From contig OENT01000634.1 of NCBI GenBank assembly GCA_900239685.1, positions 26,419 to 90,418 on the forward strand: a stretch of 64,000 nucleotides of DNA, read 5' to 3'. Of this stretch, positions 1 to 12,981 are shown piece by piece. The DNA comes from Rotaria macrura (Eukaryota; Rotifera; Eurotatoria; Philodinida; Philodinidae). Position 1 is the stretch's first letter. Each line of letters opens with the position of its first letter. The position numbers were made by a program, and so were the translations under genes. A model generated the notes under the pieces. It saw only the letters and a list, made by a program, of their open reading frames with translations. It ran no database searches and had not been told where the DNA came from.

Positions 1-329
1 TTCACATACCTAGTAATTTGCAATTAAAATGAAATTCTATATTTTCGATTACAAGGTTGGCATAGCAAGTCATTTTTAATTAAAATTGTAAAATGATAAG
101 TATCTTATGGCATTAGGATATACCAGCGAACACGTTGGTTCTAACTTCTCGTTGGAATTGAGAGCATTTATGTTAATTACTATAGACATCTATCGTTAGA
201 GTAAAGAAAATATCATAGAGAAACTTTCAGTAAAATCTTCGCCTTCTTTTTTGGTTTTTTATATTTCACAGAAAATTCAAAAAAAGTATACAATATTTCA
301 GACTTTCTAAGTGATATTGATAGTATCAA
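1..329. other. no gene seen
   Basis: AT-rich sequence downstream of the minus-strand ART/TPR pseudogene. I see no ORF, repeat or RNA gene here. Confidence 0.5.
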
Positions 330-3300
330 TTAATTAACATCAAGAATATGATCCATGATCCTATCAATACCATGTCTTATCCGTTCAGTTTGCTTTAAAT
401 TACCAGGAGCTACTAATATCGTTAGTTCAAACGCCATTTCATAGTATGACAAAGCTTTATCAAATTCCTTCTTATTATAATATGCGGATCCTGTTCGAAA
501 CGCATAAATTTTAGCCAAAGCTGGATGATAAACGTCAAGCATTTTGGATGTCATTTCTGCTCTGTGATAATAAATAACAGCTCGATCATAATCACCTTGA
601 TCATTTCGTAAACTTCCAAAAGTAACGAATGAGACAGCTCTAGCTACAACGTCATCAGATCGTAGGTTGAATGCGGTTTGACACATTTTCTCTGCATCTT
701 GGTATAGCTTTTGTCGTCCTTTGACACGTGCCAACGAATCAAGGGCCGCCGCATAGAGAAGTCGAGTCGTTCTATCTTGGTCTTGAGCTGAAGTGTCTTT
801 TTTGATCAGAAAAAGAACTTCTTCGAAATAAACTTCTGCCTTTTCATATTGTTCCAACTCAAGATATTCCATTCCAATACTTACCAATAGGATTACATTG
901 TATTCTTTCTGTTCGTTAAGCACAAGCGCTTTATGAAAGTAATTGATAGATTTTTCATGTTCACATATTTCAGAGTAAATAGAACCAAGTGCATTATAGT
1001 TTATTATGAATGATGGATGGTGTTCATCCAAAATTTGGCCATGTATCGCGAGGGAACGCTCATACGATTGCAGAGCACGTGTATATTCCCCTTTACATTC
1101 CCAAAACTTACCAATCTCATTATGAATTAAAGATGCCTCCAATGTTCCACCGAGAGTTGTCAAATAGATCGTGTCTAATGCTTTTTGATTATATTCAAGA
1201 AAATGCAAATTATCTTGTAAATGCTTTGCAACACTCGCCAGATTCATGTAAGTTTCGAATAACTGATGAGATTCGAAGGAAAGATATTCCAATTGATACT
1301 CCAGAGTTTTTTGAAAATGTGTAAAAGCTTCTTCGTATGACTCTTGCAATGTGAAGACAATAGCAATATGATTATGAAGTAATGCCAAGCGTGATTTAGC
1401 GATCGAAGAATTTTGAGAATAGATGTTCAATGATTGACAATAGTAAGAGAGAGCAAAGTCTAAGTTATTTTCTTTCTGATATACTCGAGCAAGATTTAAG
1501 AAATTATAGGCTATTAAGAGTTCTAATCTCGCATGAGGTCCTAATTGTTTGATCGAGTTTGTTGATTTTTCTAAATAGTCAATTGCTATCCCGTGCTTGC
1601 CTTCACACAGATAGCTTACTCCAAAAAGCGTATAAATATGAGCTAAGCCCTTTCCAGGTTTTTGTTGTTTCAATTCAAGTTGAATTTTTAATGCGTCAGT
1701 CAAATAAGATCGTGCCTGTTGTGTTTCGTTCTTTGCTATTTAAATTTCTGCTTTCGACATGTAAAGTTGAATAAATTTTGAATTGTTCGGTGGTAGATGT
1801 TCTTTAAAAAGGTTATATGCTTCGTCTAAATATGACATGCCTTCGTTGCCGCCCAAGATATTTCCGAGACCAATATAAGTGTGACCTAGATGAATTGGAT
1901 TGAGAAATTTAGCATTCAATCGAAGTTCATTGGATTTTTCAAAAGCTTTTTGAGCATTTACTGCATCACTATAACGTAAATATGACCATGCAATCACGTC
2001 ATACATGTCAGCGACTGCAGGATGATCGGAAGGCAAAGAAGCTATATGAAGCTTTAATGATTGTTGCATTGATTCTAATGATTTGATAGTATCTCCTTCA
2101 CTGCCAAATTCGGCGATACTCTTATACAAATAAACATTGTATTTCCGTTCGTGCCCACTATAGGTAAACGATTGAAATAGATATTTTGAACAAAATGGAA
2201 ATGTTCACATGCAGTCGTGTACTCTCCTATTGTATCGCAAGTTATATACCAGCAAGCGTCGTAGTGTTGACTATTTGTAGAATATGTTCATCATGTAGTC
2301 CACGTATCTCGATGTCTTGATTGATCAATGTACGAATTTGACTCAGAACTTGCCAGACTTCGTTGTACTTCTCATTCATTACCAGACACTCAGCTAGATG
2401 AATTAAGATGTTTATACGCATGGAATAAACAGATGTTTCAGTCGAAACGAGATCTAAGCCTTGATTGAAGTAGTTCATAATCTCTGGTAAGTTTTTATGG
2501 CCTTGATAATAGAGACATTTAGCTAACTGATTCCATAGAACTGACATTCGTTTATCATCCGGTGAAAGAGAAGAGAGAAGTCGACAATAAACTGTTCTTG
2601 CTCTTACATAATCGCCTGTATCGAATAAGAATCGTGCAAATGTAAACAGATCAGGTTCATGATCTTTTATACCGGGAAAATAATCAGTTAACTGTTCGAT
2701 ACCTTGACTTTTCTGATTACATTGAGTCAACTTCACAATCCATACATTATGATGTTTATTTATTGACTCAATGCGAAAGATGGCACCGAGTGTAATCAAA
2801 ATTTCTTCTTCGTCTGGTATCCAACTAACATTTCGTATGTCTGCAAATGCCGTTTCACATGTACTTCTGTCAAGTGTTATTTCAAACAAAGTCGATTCCA
2901 ACTGTGGTCGTTGTTTTCCTTCTCCACTAAGTATAAATGAGATATCTCTATCTGTCGATGTTGAAAGAAAGCTATTCGTTGAAATAAAACAGCCAACATT
3001 CGGTTTCAATTGATTTAATTCGCGTGCAGACATGAGTTGACCTCGATAGGTAGTAAGACAACATGGGTAGAAAATCTTTTTGAGTAATTTATCCAAAGAG
3101 TCTCCGTGTAATTCAACAAGTTGTGTATGAATATCGGATAGAATAAGTCGATTCTTGTACATGTCGTCAATATTTTCTTCACGCAATATTTTGTTAACGA
3201 TACGATAGAGGAATGAGTCACGTGTGTACCATTTAATAGCAACTTCTGAATTATATGTCTTTTCGAATTCGAGTATTTTATCAAGTTCAACTCGATCTTC

Positions 3301-3889
3301 AACATAGTTTGAACGAAAACATTCGAGCATATCATCTTTGGCTTTCGATGCTTCCGGAACAGCAAGAATGATTTCCACTAGATATTGGTACCACATAAAT
3401 TTTGCCGATTGATGTGAGATCTTTTGTTGACAGACCTGGCGTTCATATGTTAAATTTTAAAGTGTTATTATTGCATAATTCAATGTCCTCTGTAAGTTTG
3501 ATTAGAAGATGATCTTCGTCGTTATAAACAGTACGAATACAGCCCTTGGATAGCTCTCTGTTGCTATTCGGTGAAGTAAGTAAATACAAGAAAGTAATTT
3601 GAATTAACTGAGTGGCTTGTTTGATAACACTGTTGACATTTTCAAACGTATCGATCGATATGATAAGAAGAACATGCTGAATATCATCAATCATGAATTG
3701 TATGTAGTCGAAACACTCGTTGCCTTCAGAAAACGTCTTTAAAAGGGAAGTTAAATGATGAAAAAACATCTTTGCTCTTTGACAGGCATCTACGTAACAG
3801 AAAGTCTTATCGAGCCAAATCACACGAATATTTTGAATATTTTCATCGAACATAGTTGAGTAATCTCTTTGATTATCAGCAAATGCCAT
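330..3889 (-). pseudogene. ART-TPR gene, broken copy
   Basis: This is a degenerate ADP-ribosyltransferase plus tetratricopeptide protein. Reading leftwards, 3889-3443 gives the N-terminal domain found in this family (IRVIWLDKTF...LLIISID). 3396-2242 gives the ART fold, with R in TTYRGQLMS, the STS of NSFLSTST, and an ExE in PDEEEILITLG, so the R-S-E catalytic set is present. 2129-330 encodes a series of TPRs of about 42 residues, kinesin-light-chain style. The reading frame is broken at three places: a stop and +1 shift near 3420-3443 with no room for a normal intron, two shifts between 2242 and 2129 where TPR sequence (GEYTTACEHFHF) continues in another frame, and an in-frame TAA at 1740-1742 after which the same frame continues. 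The 20468-22809 gene is an intact paralogue. A cryptic GC-AG intron could explain the first break but not the others. Confidence 0.8.
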
Positions 3890-4167
3890 ACCAATTCTTC
3901 TGGATATAGAGTGTAGTCTATGAGTCTCCTATTGCAAAGGACACACTATGCAAAAATGTAATTAAAGAGATCGTATCATTTGATGTTGCTCTGTAAGATA
4001 TAACATTTGATTAAATGTATAACATAAAATGGTATGCTTCATAGAGCAGTTTCTTTTCGTATAGATACGAATGCATCAAGTGACTCATGAAAATCAATAT
4101 ATTTTTTCTATTTCTCCACTTCTTCAGCCAGTGAATGCATTTTCTCTGTTTGTTGGAGGATATTGTG

Positions 4168-4319
4168 GGGTAATAATAATCGGCCGAAGCCGAAGCAGAA
4201 GACCGAAGTTCTTGATTAGCTGTTTTAAAAAGTTGACACCTGATGACATCTATTGTAACGAATCAATGCATTAGAAAACTTCGGTCTTCTGCTTCGGCTT
4301 CGGCAGATTATTATTACCC
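4168..4319. repeat. 152-bp foldback MITE with 9-bp TSD
   Basis: Both ends begin GGGTAATAATAATC and continue through CCGAAGCCGAAGCAGAAGAC; the arms match over about 43 bp with one mismatch, leaving a loop of about 65 bp. The element is flanked by the perfect 9-bp direct repeat GATATTGTG at 4159-4167 and 4320-4328. A 9-bp duplication with long terminal inverted repeats is typical of Mutator-like elements. It has no coding capacity. The near-perfect arms suggest a recent insertion. Confidence 0.85.
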
Positions 4320-4806
4320 GATATTGTGTGGTTGTTTATGTAAGAGCTTGTGTTGTTATTCATAATGTAGATGCTTCGTTGGATGAATATCCATTGTACA
4401 CTATGGTAAAAATCGACCTCTACAATAAACACATAAACATTGTCTTACCAGTCCACAGTGTTTTCCCAATATTTTTCATGCATCTAATCACATCTGTAAT
4501 AATACGTACTAGGAACTAGCGAATCATTTCACATGTGTATGTGTATGAGAATGCCGAATTTCGTCTTTCGAGCAAGAAAAAACACTCAACTTCTGACAAC
4601 AAACGATGTGAAACAGACATCGAATTCCATTTGAAGCCTTTTTGTTTTATGCAAATAAATATCAGTTACTGACTAGTATCATGTATAACCATAAATCTAT
4701 TTTGTTTTAAGAAAGAATCAAGAGAAGATAATGAGTGAAGTTCAAACATCAACTGCCGATGAATGCATGCTTTTTCTCAAGTCGTATCTGCTAAGCGTAT
4801 GAATGG

Positions 4807-4854
4807 AGGGTGTGGATGTGGATGTGAGTACTTTCTACGCTCGCTCTCACACCC
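4807..4854. repeat. GTGTGG / CACACCC inverted pair
   Basis: A G-rich arm (GGGTGTGGATGTGGATGTGAG) is followed after about 17 nt by CTCACACCCA. It could form a hairpin in DNA or RNA. It is the first of a dispersed set with the same arm order. Confidence 0.5.
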
Positions 4855-6378
4855 ATAAGATCGGACTAATTTGGCACAGCTATGTTTTTCTGCGTTTCAG
4901 TATGCATAGTTTGTGATAGAGATTTTCATTACGGTCAATGTGCTGCAGGCTGCAGCTACACAAGGTTACGCGTGACGTTTTCGCTGCTAATATCAAGGAG
5001 GCGACATGGAAAGAGAAATGAAAAAGGAAGTGTTATTTTTTGCTCACTCTCCATGCTATGCCACCGCCACCATGAACTAGAACTGATAAGAAAACAAAAT
5101 GAAAATATATCACTCTATTGCAATTTACAATTTCTTTAATATTAATAAAAACCGGTCTTTTTTGGAAAAACGAAAGAAGAAATAAATACTCCTTTGAAAT
5201 GATACATTCCATGTTTATTTAAAGCAATAGAGAAAAACATGTTACATTAGGCTTTTTCCAACTTAGTGACGCACGGACAGTACTTATATAAGATTTTTTC
5301 AGGTTATAGCGCATAGAGAGCGACAGATCATCAAGAGGTAAGAATTGCAAAATGGAAGTATTGACGAGTCGCCGAAAAAGCATTGTCCTGTTAATATTTT
5401 TGAAATTTCTGCTTGTTGGAAACTAGCGCTTTAACTTTCACACGTAATAGTATAGCTATTCCATGAATAGAATCTTCTTCAGATGTTCCACGTAACTCTA
5501 TGAAATACTGATGAGTAACTGCAGCAGATACGAATTTTCTTTACAGACGCAAGTTTCAAAGCTGCTTCCATACTTCACAAATTACCAATAAAGCCTATGA
5601 AACAGATTCTCTTTTTTCGAAACACGATCTGAAAGGAGTTTTGAAGTGTATATAGGCAGAATTTTGCACTCCTCTCTGTCCCACAGACCGTAACAGACAG
5701 GGGGGGGGGGGTCGGAAACCACCATAAACCTTGGCAGATCAGTTTATTTATTTATTTATTTATTAGTATGAATAATAATTAATTAAGTTTTCATTGGTTT
5801 CGTTACAATACTAATACAAACTTTACAATGCAGAGTACTATTACTCTTTCTGTCAGGGCACAATAAAAAGCTTTTCTCCTTGTTCCTTTTTATTATGCAC
5901 ACGAATACACATAGTTGTTTCTCCCATACATTGTACATACCCATCCCTTCAAAAACTCTTGCCAATATCTGATAAAAAGTTTTAAACCAAACATCTTTCC
6001 AACATTCGACTTCATCACACTTTCACAACGATTATCCGACAACGGACAAGAGTAACTATTGTTTTCTAATAACTGAAATACATTTCATTGATTACAATCA
6101 ATTCATGCTCCCTACAATCAATCAATAATATTATATAAATAATCCTAAAACTTAAGTGTAATAATACAATCCTGTACGCACTTGAAAACAATTTTTATAT
6201 TTACTAATATTAAATACTTCCCTTCTGCTGTTTTCATGAAGCTAACATCTACAAGAAAACTAATTTACATCAGCTAAAATTATTTATTTTTTATCATTTC
6301 TGCTTAAGTCAACACAGTATTTATGATAAAGGAAAGTATCCCTCATCATAATCATCTATATATTTAATTCCTTTTCAG

Positions 6379-6676
6379 CTCGATTCAACATCACGAAATA
6401 TGGTAAGTTTCACTAGTTTAAACTATGCTTATTTCTTCTTTCTGTTTGGTCGATTCAATATGCCAAATACAGGAACGTTTCATTAATTCAAATTATGTTT
6501 ATTCCTGTTTAGGACGATCGAATATATCGAACAACGGTAAGTTTCAGTGTCTCATATCATGTTTTTTATTTGCGATTGGATAAATTCAATATTACATACA
6601 CTGATAGAGTTTTAAAATTGAAATCAATGGTTATCTTTTATTTTTGTTTTAGGCGAATTTATTGTTATGCCCGATG
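6379..6676 (+). repeat. tandem 24-nt exon-like units with intron-like spacers
   Basis: Five 24-nt segments lie at 6379-6402, 6449-6472, 6513-6536, 6579-6602 and 6653-6676, at spacings of 64-74 nt. Segments 1-3 align closely (CGATTCAAcatcacgaaata, cgattcaatatgccaaatac, cgatcgaatatatcgaacaa); segments 4 and 5 are more diverged. Spacers 1 and 3 begin GTAAGTTTCA. The same position reads GAACGTTTCA in spacer 2, GATAGAGTTT in spacer 4 and TTACGTTTGA after segment 5. Segments 1, 3 and 5 are preceded by TTTTCAG, GTTTAG and GTTTTAG; segments 2 and 4 have TTTGG and GATTG instead. Joined, the segments stay open in one frame and give octapeptides such as SIQHHEIW, SIQYAKYR and TIEYIEQR. This looks like a duplicated micro-exon plus intron with part of its splice sites decayed. 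A plain minisatellite is the alternative. Confidence 0.5.
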
Positions 6677-9618
6677 TTACGTTTGATGCATTGACAATAA
6701 TCGTTATGCTTTAGTTCGTCTATGGTGTTAAGGAATCAGATGGAGTAGAAGGGAATGGCCATAAGATGTACATTTTTAGATATATAGCTGGAATGACAAA
6801 TTGTGTTTGCAGAATTCGTTTGTACAACGATATTTAGCCTACTTTTACGGTTTGGTTCTTTGTAAAAAAAACAATAGGCATTGGCGTACAACTTTTATTA
6901 TTTCTATCACTTATCTCAGTGTTCCATAAATAAGTCTCTAAAAGCGATGATCGGTAAGGTGCTGATAAATTGTAGAACTCTATTCAAATTCCGACCAGAT
7001 CCAGTCGCTTTCGTTACATTAACCGATTGATCCTGTCGAATCCATTTGTCAGAACTGGTCGGATTCGATGGAATCCTTTCTCAGTCAAATGTTCGTCGGA
7101 TTTAGGGCTCCTTCCGACATGATTCGCTTGGATTGTGCCAGAAGCCGAAGATTACCGGCATAGTATCGTATTGATTCCGATAAGATTCATTGATCGGAAA
7201 CCTCGATATGGGATCAGTTTCTTCTTTTTTCTTCCATCTTTTTGTTTTTCTCTACTATGGAGAAAGATTTTTTTAGTTTCCTTACTCAATATATATCACT
7301 TGTTAAAATGTTTCTAGCGTTGTCAAATTGACAGTTGTAGAATCTTCAATGACTTTGTTCGAATTTCATTTCAATGACTACACCAAAAATATTAGGGATT
7401 TGTCTGTTTCGGTTGTCAAGTTTCAAATCATACTGACAGGTTACCATTAAAACTTCAGTTGATTTATTGAGTTGCAAAAAAAATTGATAGTTTTATGTTG
7501 GAGACAAACTATGTGCCGGCTAAAAACGACTGATTTCTAGTAGACATTCTTTACGGATGTCTTCTTTTGACAGTTGAATTGAATAATCTCTCTAATAGAT
7601 AGACCTCGTCGGAGGTTAATATAACAGAAGCAATATTTTTCTCATAAAATATTCGTTGAAAATTACGATAAATCCAAATGAGCATTAGGCGTATGGTAAA
7701 CAAGTTCATTGATTTGTTTATTGAGACTAAAAAAGGACGGATAAATTTGATTACCAGTTTGATAGTCGAAAATTTTTTAGGTAATCTATGGTGAGAGTTG
7801 TTCAAGTGTCGTAAATTCTACTTGTAAGGCTACGAAGAGTCGAAGACAATTTTGTTGAAATTGTCATTTTTCTCCGTGACGTCATGCAATGGACTATAAT
7901 GAAAATCGATTGTTTCTGTTCGTTTATCAATTACAGACAGAGTTCTATATATAGAACAGGGTAAGCCATGACTCGAAAAAAAGGCGCACACGTGTCTATT
8001 CACTACTGACGACATGAGTACCTTTTACTGATTGCTTCTAATAGAAGCATTTTCTTTTTTTCATTACATGTAAGAAAAGCAGTCAATAAATTTCATCAGT
8101 TTGCACTCTAGAAAATGTCGAATTTTATTCGTTTTGATGTTGCCGAAATCGTTCATGTTTGGATATTTCATTGTGATTAATCTGCTATTCTATTCGAATG
8201 AAAACTCTTACCAATGTTCTATTAAATCGGTAATTTTGGAAAACCGAACTGTACAAGTATAAGCTCTGTGCTCGTTTTTCAAGAGCATCTATCACTTTTC
8301 GATATTTTTAAGGAGAACGGAAGTATACATTGTTCTGAGTTTCTAGATATTGTGGAGCTCGTCAAGCTACATCTAAGGTAAAATGTTTATAATTAATGCC
8401 TTTTTTTCACGAAGTTCTAGAATTTATAGAATTGATTTTATGCCGAATTTTCTTGTTGAATTTCTATTAAAATATAGTACTTGGAAACACATCATATGCG
8501 TAAAATATTGTCAGAACAGAAAATCTCAGAAACATATCTCCATATAAGTGCAAGTGTTACTTCATTTTGATTTCACTACGTAGGAAATAGTGAAACTGCA
8601 TATACGCAGCAATAATAACTGATTGAAACAAGTAAGTAACACAGTTCATTTAATCAGTGTCAGATTCATCATATAAATCAAATAAAATTTCATACTAATG
8701 TTATGCTAGAGTTGCCAGCTATAGGATCTTTCGCATTTTCACCTTTGGGAAAAGGATAAATTCCATAAAGGCTAATATTTTCTCTATAATTATAGTGTTC
8801 TTTGACGCACACTAGCGAAATTCTAGAAATGCTAATTTATTGAAGACCTCTAGTATTGCTGTTTCAAAGATCTTAGTGAGTTACTGAATGCATCACATAT
8901 ATGTAACGCGTATTTTCTCGTCTTTTTATTTCAAAACAAAGTCGAATTAATATTGATTGATTGCTATAAGTTGAATCTTTCATTGTAAGTAGTTCCTTTT
9001 CTTTTTTGTCCCACAATCAAACATAGCTTAGTACTTTGTGTCAAATTTCAAAAGCACAATGGTTCATTTCCTCGTGTATGATATTATTGGTTGTTGTACA
9101 TGTAACTAGATTTATGGTTTTACTTGGCCAGGATAAAGCAAAGAACTTCATGCAAGTATCAACAACCGACATTTATTGTGGCAGTGTTCAAATAGTGTAG
9201 CATATTTACTTCAGTGTTGACACACGCTCATATGATGACAAGAAAAACAAATTTGTGATTGGAAAGGTAAAAAGTTCTATGAAAAATCATGGACAATAGA
9301 AAAACGGCTCTGGCGTAATTACTATGTTTAAGTCTTTGTTTTCTTCATATTACTGATTTGTCTTCCCCCTGAAGTACTCAATTTTATGTTTAACTCTATA
9401 TGCTAACCTCAAAAGTCATGGCCTGTACTGCTCCATCAATGCAGAGTTTGTAAAACAATTTTTGAGATCAATTGCTTGAATTTCATTCAGTTAGCAATAA
9501 ACCTAAATAGTATTTTTTTTCTTCGATTAGTTGACAGATAAATAGAAACACGAATCATATTACCGAGGCTGGTAGCAATAGATTTGGTTCCTGATGAAAT
9601 CAACTTGATTTTACATGA

Positions 9619-9909
9619 AGTTTTATTTTCGATGCTGATTCAAGTATTTATATTGCGGATTGCTTCAATCATCGAATAATCCAATGGTCACTCAATGATT
9701 CAAATAGTCAGATGATTCGGGCATGTGAAAAAGGTATTACGAATCAAACTGATCAATTACATTGTGTTCATCGTGTTACTACTGACAAAGAAGATACGAT
9801 GTACATTTGTGATTGTAGCAATTCACGTCACGTGTACTACAATGTTACAAGATTGAAAAATGTGGTCATTCAATTATTCGAAATATTCGATGTAGAGAAA
9901 TGTTATTAG
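9619..9909 (+). pseudogene. NHL-repeat gene fragment
   Basis: The open frame contains SSIYIADCFNHRIIQWS and, after a spacer with NQTDQLHC and DKEDTMYICD, a second similar unit (CDCSNSRHV). The pattern 'YIADxxNHRIxxW ... GNGxGNQTDQLxxP ... VDxEDxxYICDxxN' is characteristic of NHL beta-propeller repeats common in rotifer secreted and membrane proteins. Only about 1.5 repeats remain. The frame has a TGA just upstream (9616-9618), key glycines are lost (MIRACEKG where MIAGGNG is usual), and the frame ends without further blades. It is therefore a relic, or a single exon of a gene whose other exons I cannot find. Confidence 0.6.
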
Positions 9910-10192
9910 AATTTGGGAATGGTTGTGAGCACAGATCATCTTATTACATCCACGCCCACATCCGATTTCATTCTATATTCGAATCTGAGAAGAATGAATC
10001 AAGAGATATGTGTGCGTCTCACTCAGAGGATACATTAATAAATCGTACAAGCTTCAAGAAACGGCTTCATAAAAGCGTATTAAAGACAAGTGCTGTCTGT
10101 TCAAGTTGTTAATAAAATCGACAGGCAAGAAAAACAAGAGTGTTTGAGATAGGAAAATTTATTTCATTCATTTTATTCTTAAGAAAAAAAAA

Positions 10193-11424
10193 TCAGTTGA
10201 AATGGTTTTTTTCGAGCATTATTCCGATTTGATTTAGGATCATGCCGATTCGAGGATTGTCGATAGTGAGAGGCGTAAAACTGCATCGATTCATGACGTA
10301 AGCAAATGAAAGATTCTTGGCTGGAGCAGCAAATGCAATACTACCGCCCGCTCCTAGAACATATCGATTTATTGACATTGAATTACCTACCGATCGATCT
10401 TACCGGAATGACCAAATGATTTCGGTCCAAACATTGGAAAGTCGTGTTCATAAAGTACGAAACCCATACCGACAGGAAACGGTACTTGCAATGTGAGATC
10501 AATTTCATTCGGCCGCGTACTCAATGTTGTGGCACGCTGCAAGATTCCTGCTTCCAATAATCGACTATCCTTTCGTTCATCGATATTACCGATGAGTGAA
10601 GCGAAAATACTAGCTAACGACCGAGCATTAGTGATACCATTCGCCGCCGGAATCTCTGCTTTATGTGTTCGTGCTTCATTGTGGAAGTCATACAATTGCA
10701 ACATGGATGCATTCAAGATGTCTTTGATATCATTGAAAATCAATGGTGATACTCGCTGTTCCAACTCTTGTGGAAGACCAATGTAGAATTCAGTTTGTAT
10801 GCGATTGGCAATCTCTTCTCGAATAAATTCCCCAATTGTTCGCTTCTGCGGATCGACTCGTCGTACAAGTTCACCAGCTAACCATCCATAAGTAAATGCG
10901 TGATAACCTTGAGCACTTCCAGGAAGCCAAACGGGTCGTTCTTGTTCGAGTAAATCAATCATCGTTGTCCAATTCAGATACTGATCTAACGAAGACACCG
11001 AAACATCAGGCAAACCAGCACGATGCGACAGAATATCTGCGACAGTCGTATTCTCTTTACCGTTCTGCCCGTATTCTGGCCAATAGTGTGTCACAAGTTC
11101 TGAATAGTCCAGAAGACCTCGTTGAACGCAAAGTGCCGCAGCAATAGCTACTAAGCCTTTCGATGTTGAAAAAACCAATTGAAGACTCTCATTATCATAG
11201 ACTTTCGTTTTTGCTTCATCAAACCATCCTCCAACTAGATCCACTACTAATCGACCTTGATGATATATCGCGATCGAGGCTCCAGTATCGCGTCCTTGTA
11301 CGAAATTCTCTCGGAATAAATCCTGCACGAATTCCCAACCGTTAGCAGTACTACCATAGAGATTTATATCGGTACTAATTGCAAGCGAAATACAACTTAA
11401 CCAACAGACAACAGTCGACCACAT
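10193..11424 (-). CDS. secreted serine beta-lactamase-like protein
   Basis: A class C beta-lactamase/esterase-fold protein of the type found in many animals (LACT-like). Exon 1 is 11424-10404 and exon 2 is 10353-10193; the 50-nt intron (10403-10354) starts GTAAGATCG and ends TTCTAG. Joining gives 393 residues. A hydrophobic N-terminus (TVVCWLSCISLAIS) suggests secretion. The catalytic S-x-x-K is S86-TSK89; Y174 in GYHAFTYGW fits the second motif; H339-SG is the third (KTG-like) motif, and the intron splits the codon of G341, after which AGGSIAFA restores the family's GAGGS signature. Length and motifs are complete, so it should be an active hydrolase; the substrate is unknown. AATAAA lies just downstream (complement near 10170). 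The family is widespread in metazoans, so recent transfer need not be invoked. Confidence 0.9.
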
Positions 11425-12334
11425 GACTTGTCCTCCTCAATCACGTTTCTATCAATAATGAATCAAACCTAAAGTCACTAGTGACAATGAATACTAAACA
11501 AATACCATTGATATTTTATTTTTCGAAACTATGCTATACCAAATACATCGTGTTGAAAGAAAAAAGAAAGACGATAGATTACAAAACGAACAGGCAAATA
11601 AAAGGATTAATTTAAGTACAAATATGTATCCATTGATCAAGAGACAATAAGTATGTACACGTGTAAATGACAATGGTGACTCCTGTTGTGAATCGGATTA
11701 GAGACAAGATGATAACAAGATGATCTTGGGATGTTCACAAATTCATTTATGTGTAATTCATTTTTATAACATCCCAATGTGTCCAACAGATCGAAATATT
11801 GGCAGACATGAGATTCTTTCCTCATCAATCCATAGTAAACTAATGCATCATGCTAGATATCATATTGAATGGTCTTCCCTGTAAAAGAATATGAAATTGC
11901 TAAGATAACATGCGTATTACTGTGTGAAGGTGGCCAAAAAATTTGTATTAATTAAACATGTACCTGTCAATGCTACTGAATAAAATATTGAATCCTTATA
12001 TAGCACTTAAAGTATTTGTAATTCTATTTAGTTTAATTTAAATAAAGCACAGATTAGCACAAAAGATCGCTTCAATAATCCTACATCATTGATTATGAAT
12101 AAAAAAGCAACTCTTTTAATTATTCATTAAACTATTTTGCAGACATGAAATTCACAAGTTAATCCGAGTTATCTACAATATGTAAAAGTTACACACTTTG
12201 TACACAGAAGAAAAATTCTGAGTTAATAAGCATTTATAATTAATAATTATTGGCCAATATGCTTCGATTCCAAAGATACTAGTAATTTCTTTATTATTCA
12301 TTTATTAAATTCTTGGTAGAAAAAAACAGAACGC

Positions 12335-12384
12335 ATGTGGGTGTGGGTAACTTTCTATCTCTAACAATAACAACACCCATACCT
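12335..12384. repeat. GTGGGTGTGGGT / ACACCCATACC inverted pair
   Basis: The arm ATGTGGGTGTGGGT is followed about 25 nt later by AACACCCATACCT. The repeat core resembles a TGTGGG telomere unit. Confidence 0.55.
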
Positions 12385-12981
12385 GAATCAAGCTGATTTA
12401 TTAGCAATCGATTTTGTCGCATTACATAAATATCGCTCGCAATAGGTTGTTTCTTTCATTACATAACCATCAAGTAGTTTCTCTGACTCAATAAGAGTAT
12501 TGAGTGTTTCGACTTTGTCTCCATACAGATGTTTTTATACATGGTGAGATAAATGATGAGCATTGTTATTAGCTTTTGCATTAAAAACCGTACAATCGAT
12601 TCAAATTCATTTTTTTATATTTAAAGTATAATAAATTGTTATCGAGAGGATAAAGATTGTAATTAATAATTTCCCTTCTTCGAAACGGAATCTTCCTTCT
12701 TTAACTAAGATTTTGCATATTATTTTTATGAAATGCTAATTGATAAATTTCACTTTGTTGAATTGACTTTCCATTTTTTTTCATCAAATTTAATTTCGTT
12801 CAGTGTGTGGGTGTGGATGAACTGTAACATATAGGCGTAGAATAATAAACTCTTCAAAAGAGTGAAATAATCTCATGAACCCTATTATGTATATACCCTT
12901 TTTGAAGTTTATTATATTATAAACTGTATCATAAACCTTAGCAAGAATATTGTTATACGTTGCACTTTCATAGACGCTTTA

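Larger units (their letters stand above)
3890..9618. other. gene-poor stretch
   Basis: No conventional gene is recognised. It holds the foldback element at 4168-4319, a G/C-rich hairpin at 4807-4854, a run of 12 G at 5700-5711 followed by (TTTA)n at about 5743-5765, and the exon-like row at 6379-6676. ORFs of 60-85 codons here have no recognisable motif. Confidence 0.5.

Noticed and set aside
10193..11424. Recent bacterial origin of the beta-lactamase-like gene
   Set aside because: It has a spliceosomal intron, a eukaryotic-type signal peptide and features of the metazoan LACT family. Sequence alone gives no sign of recent transfer.
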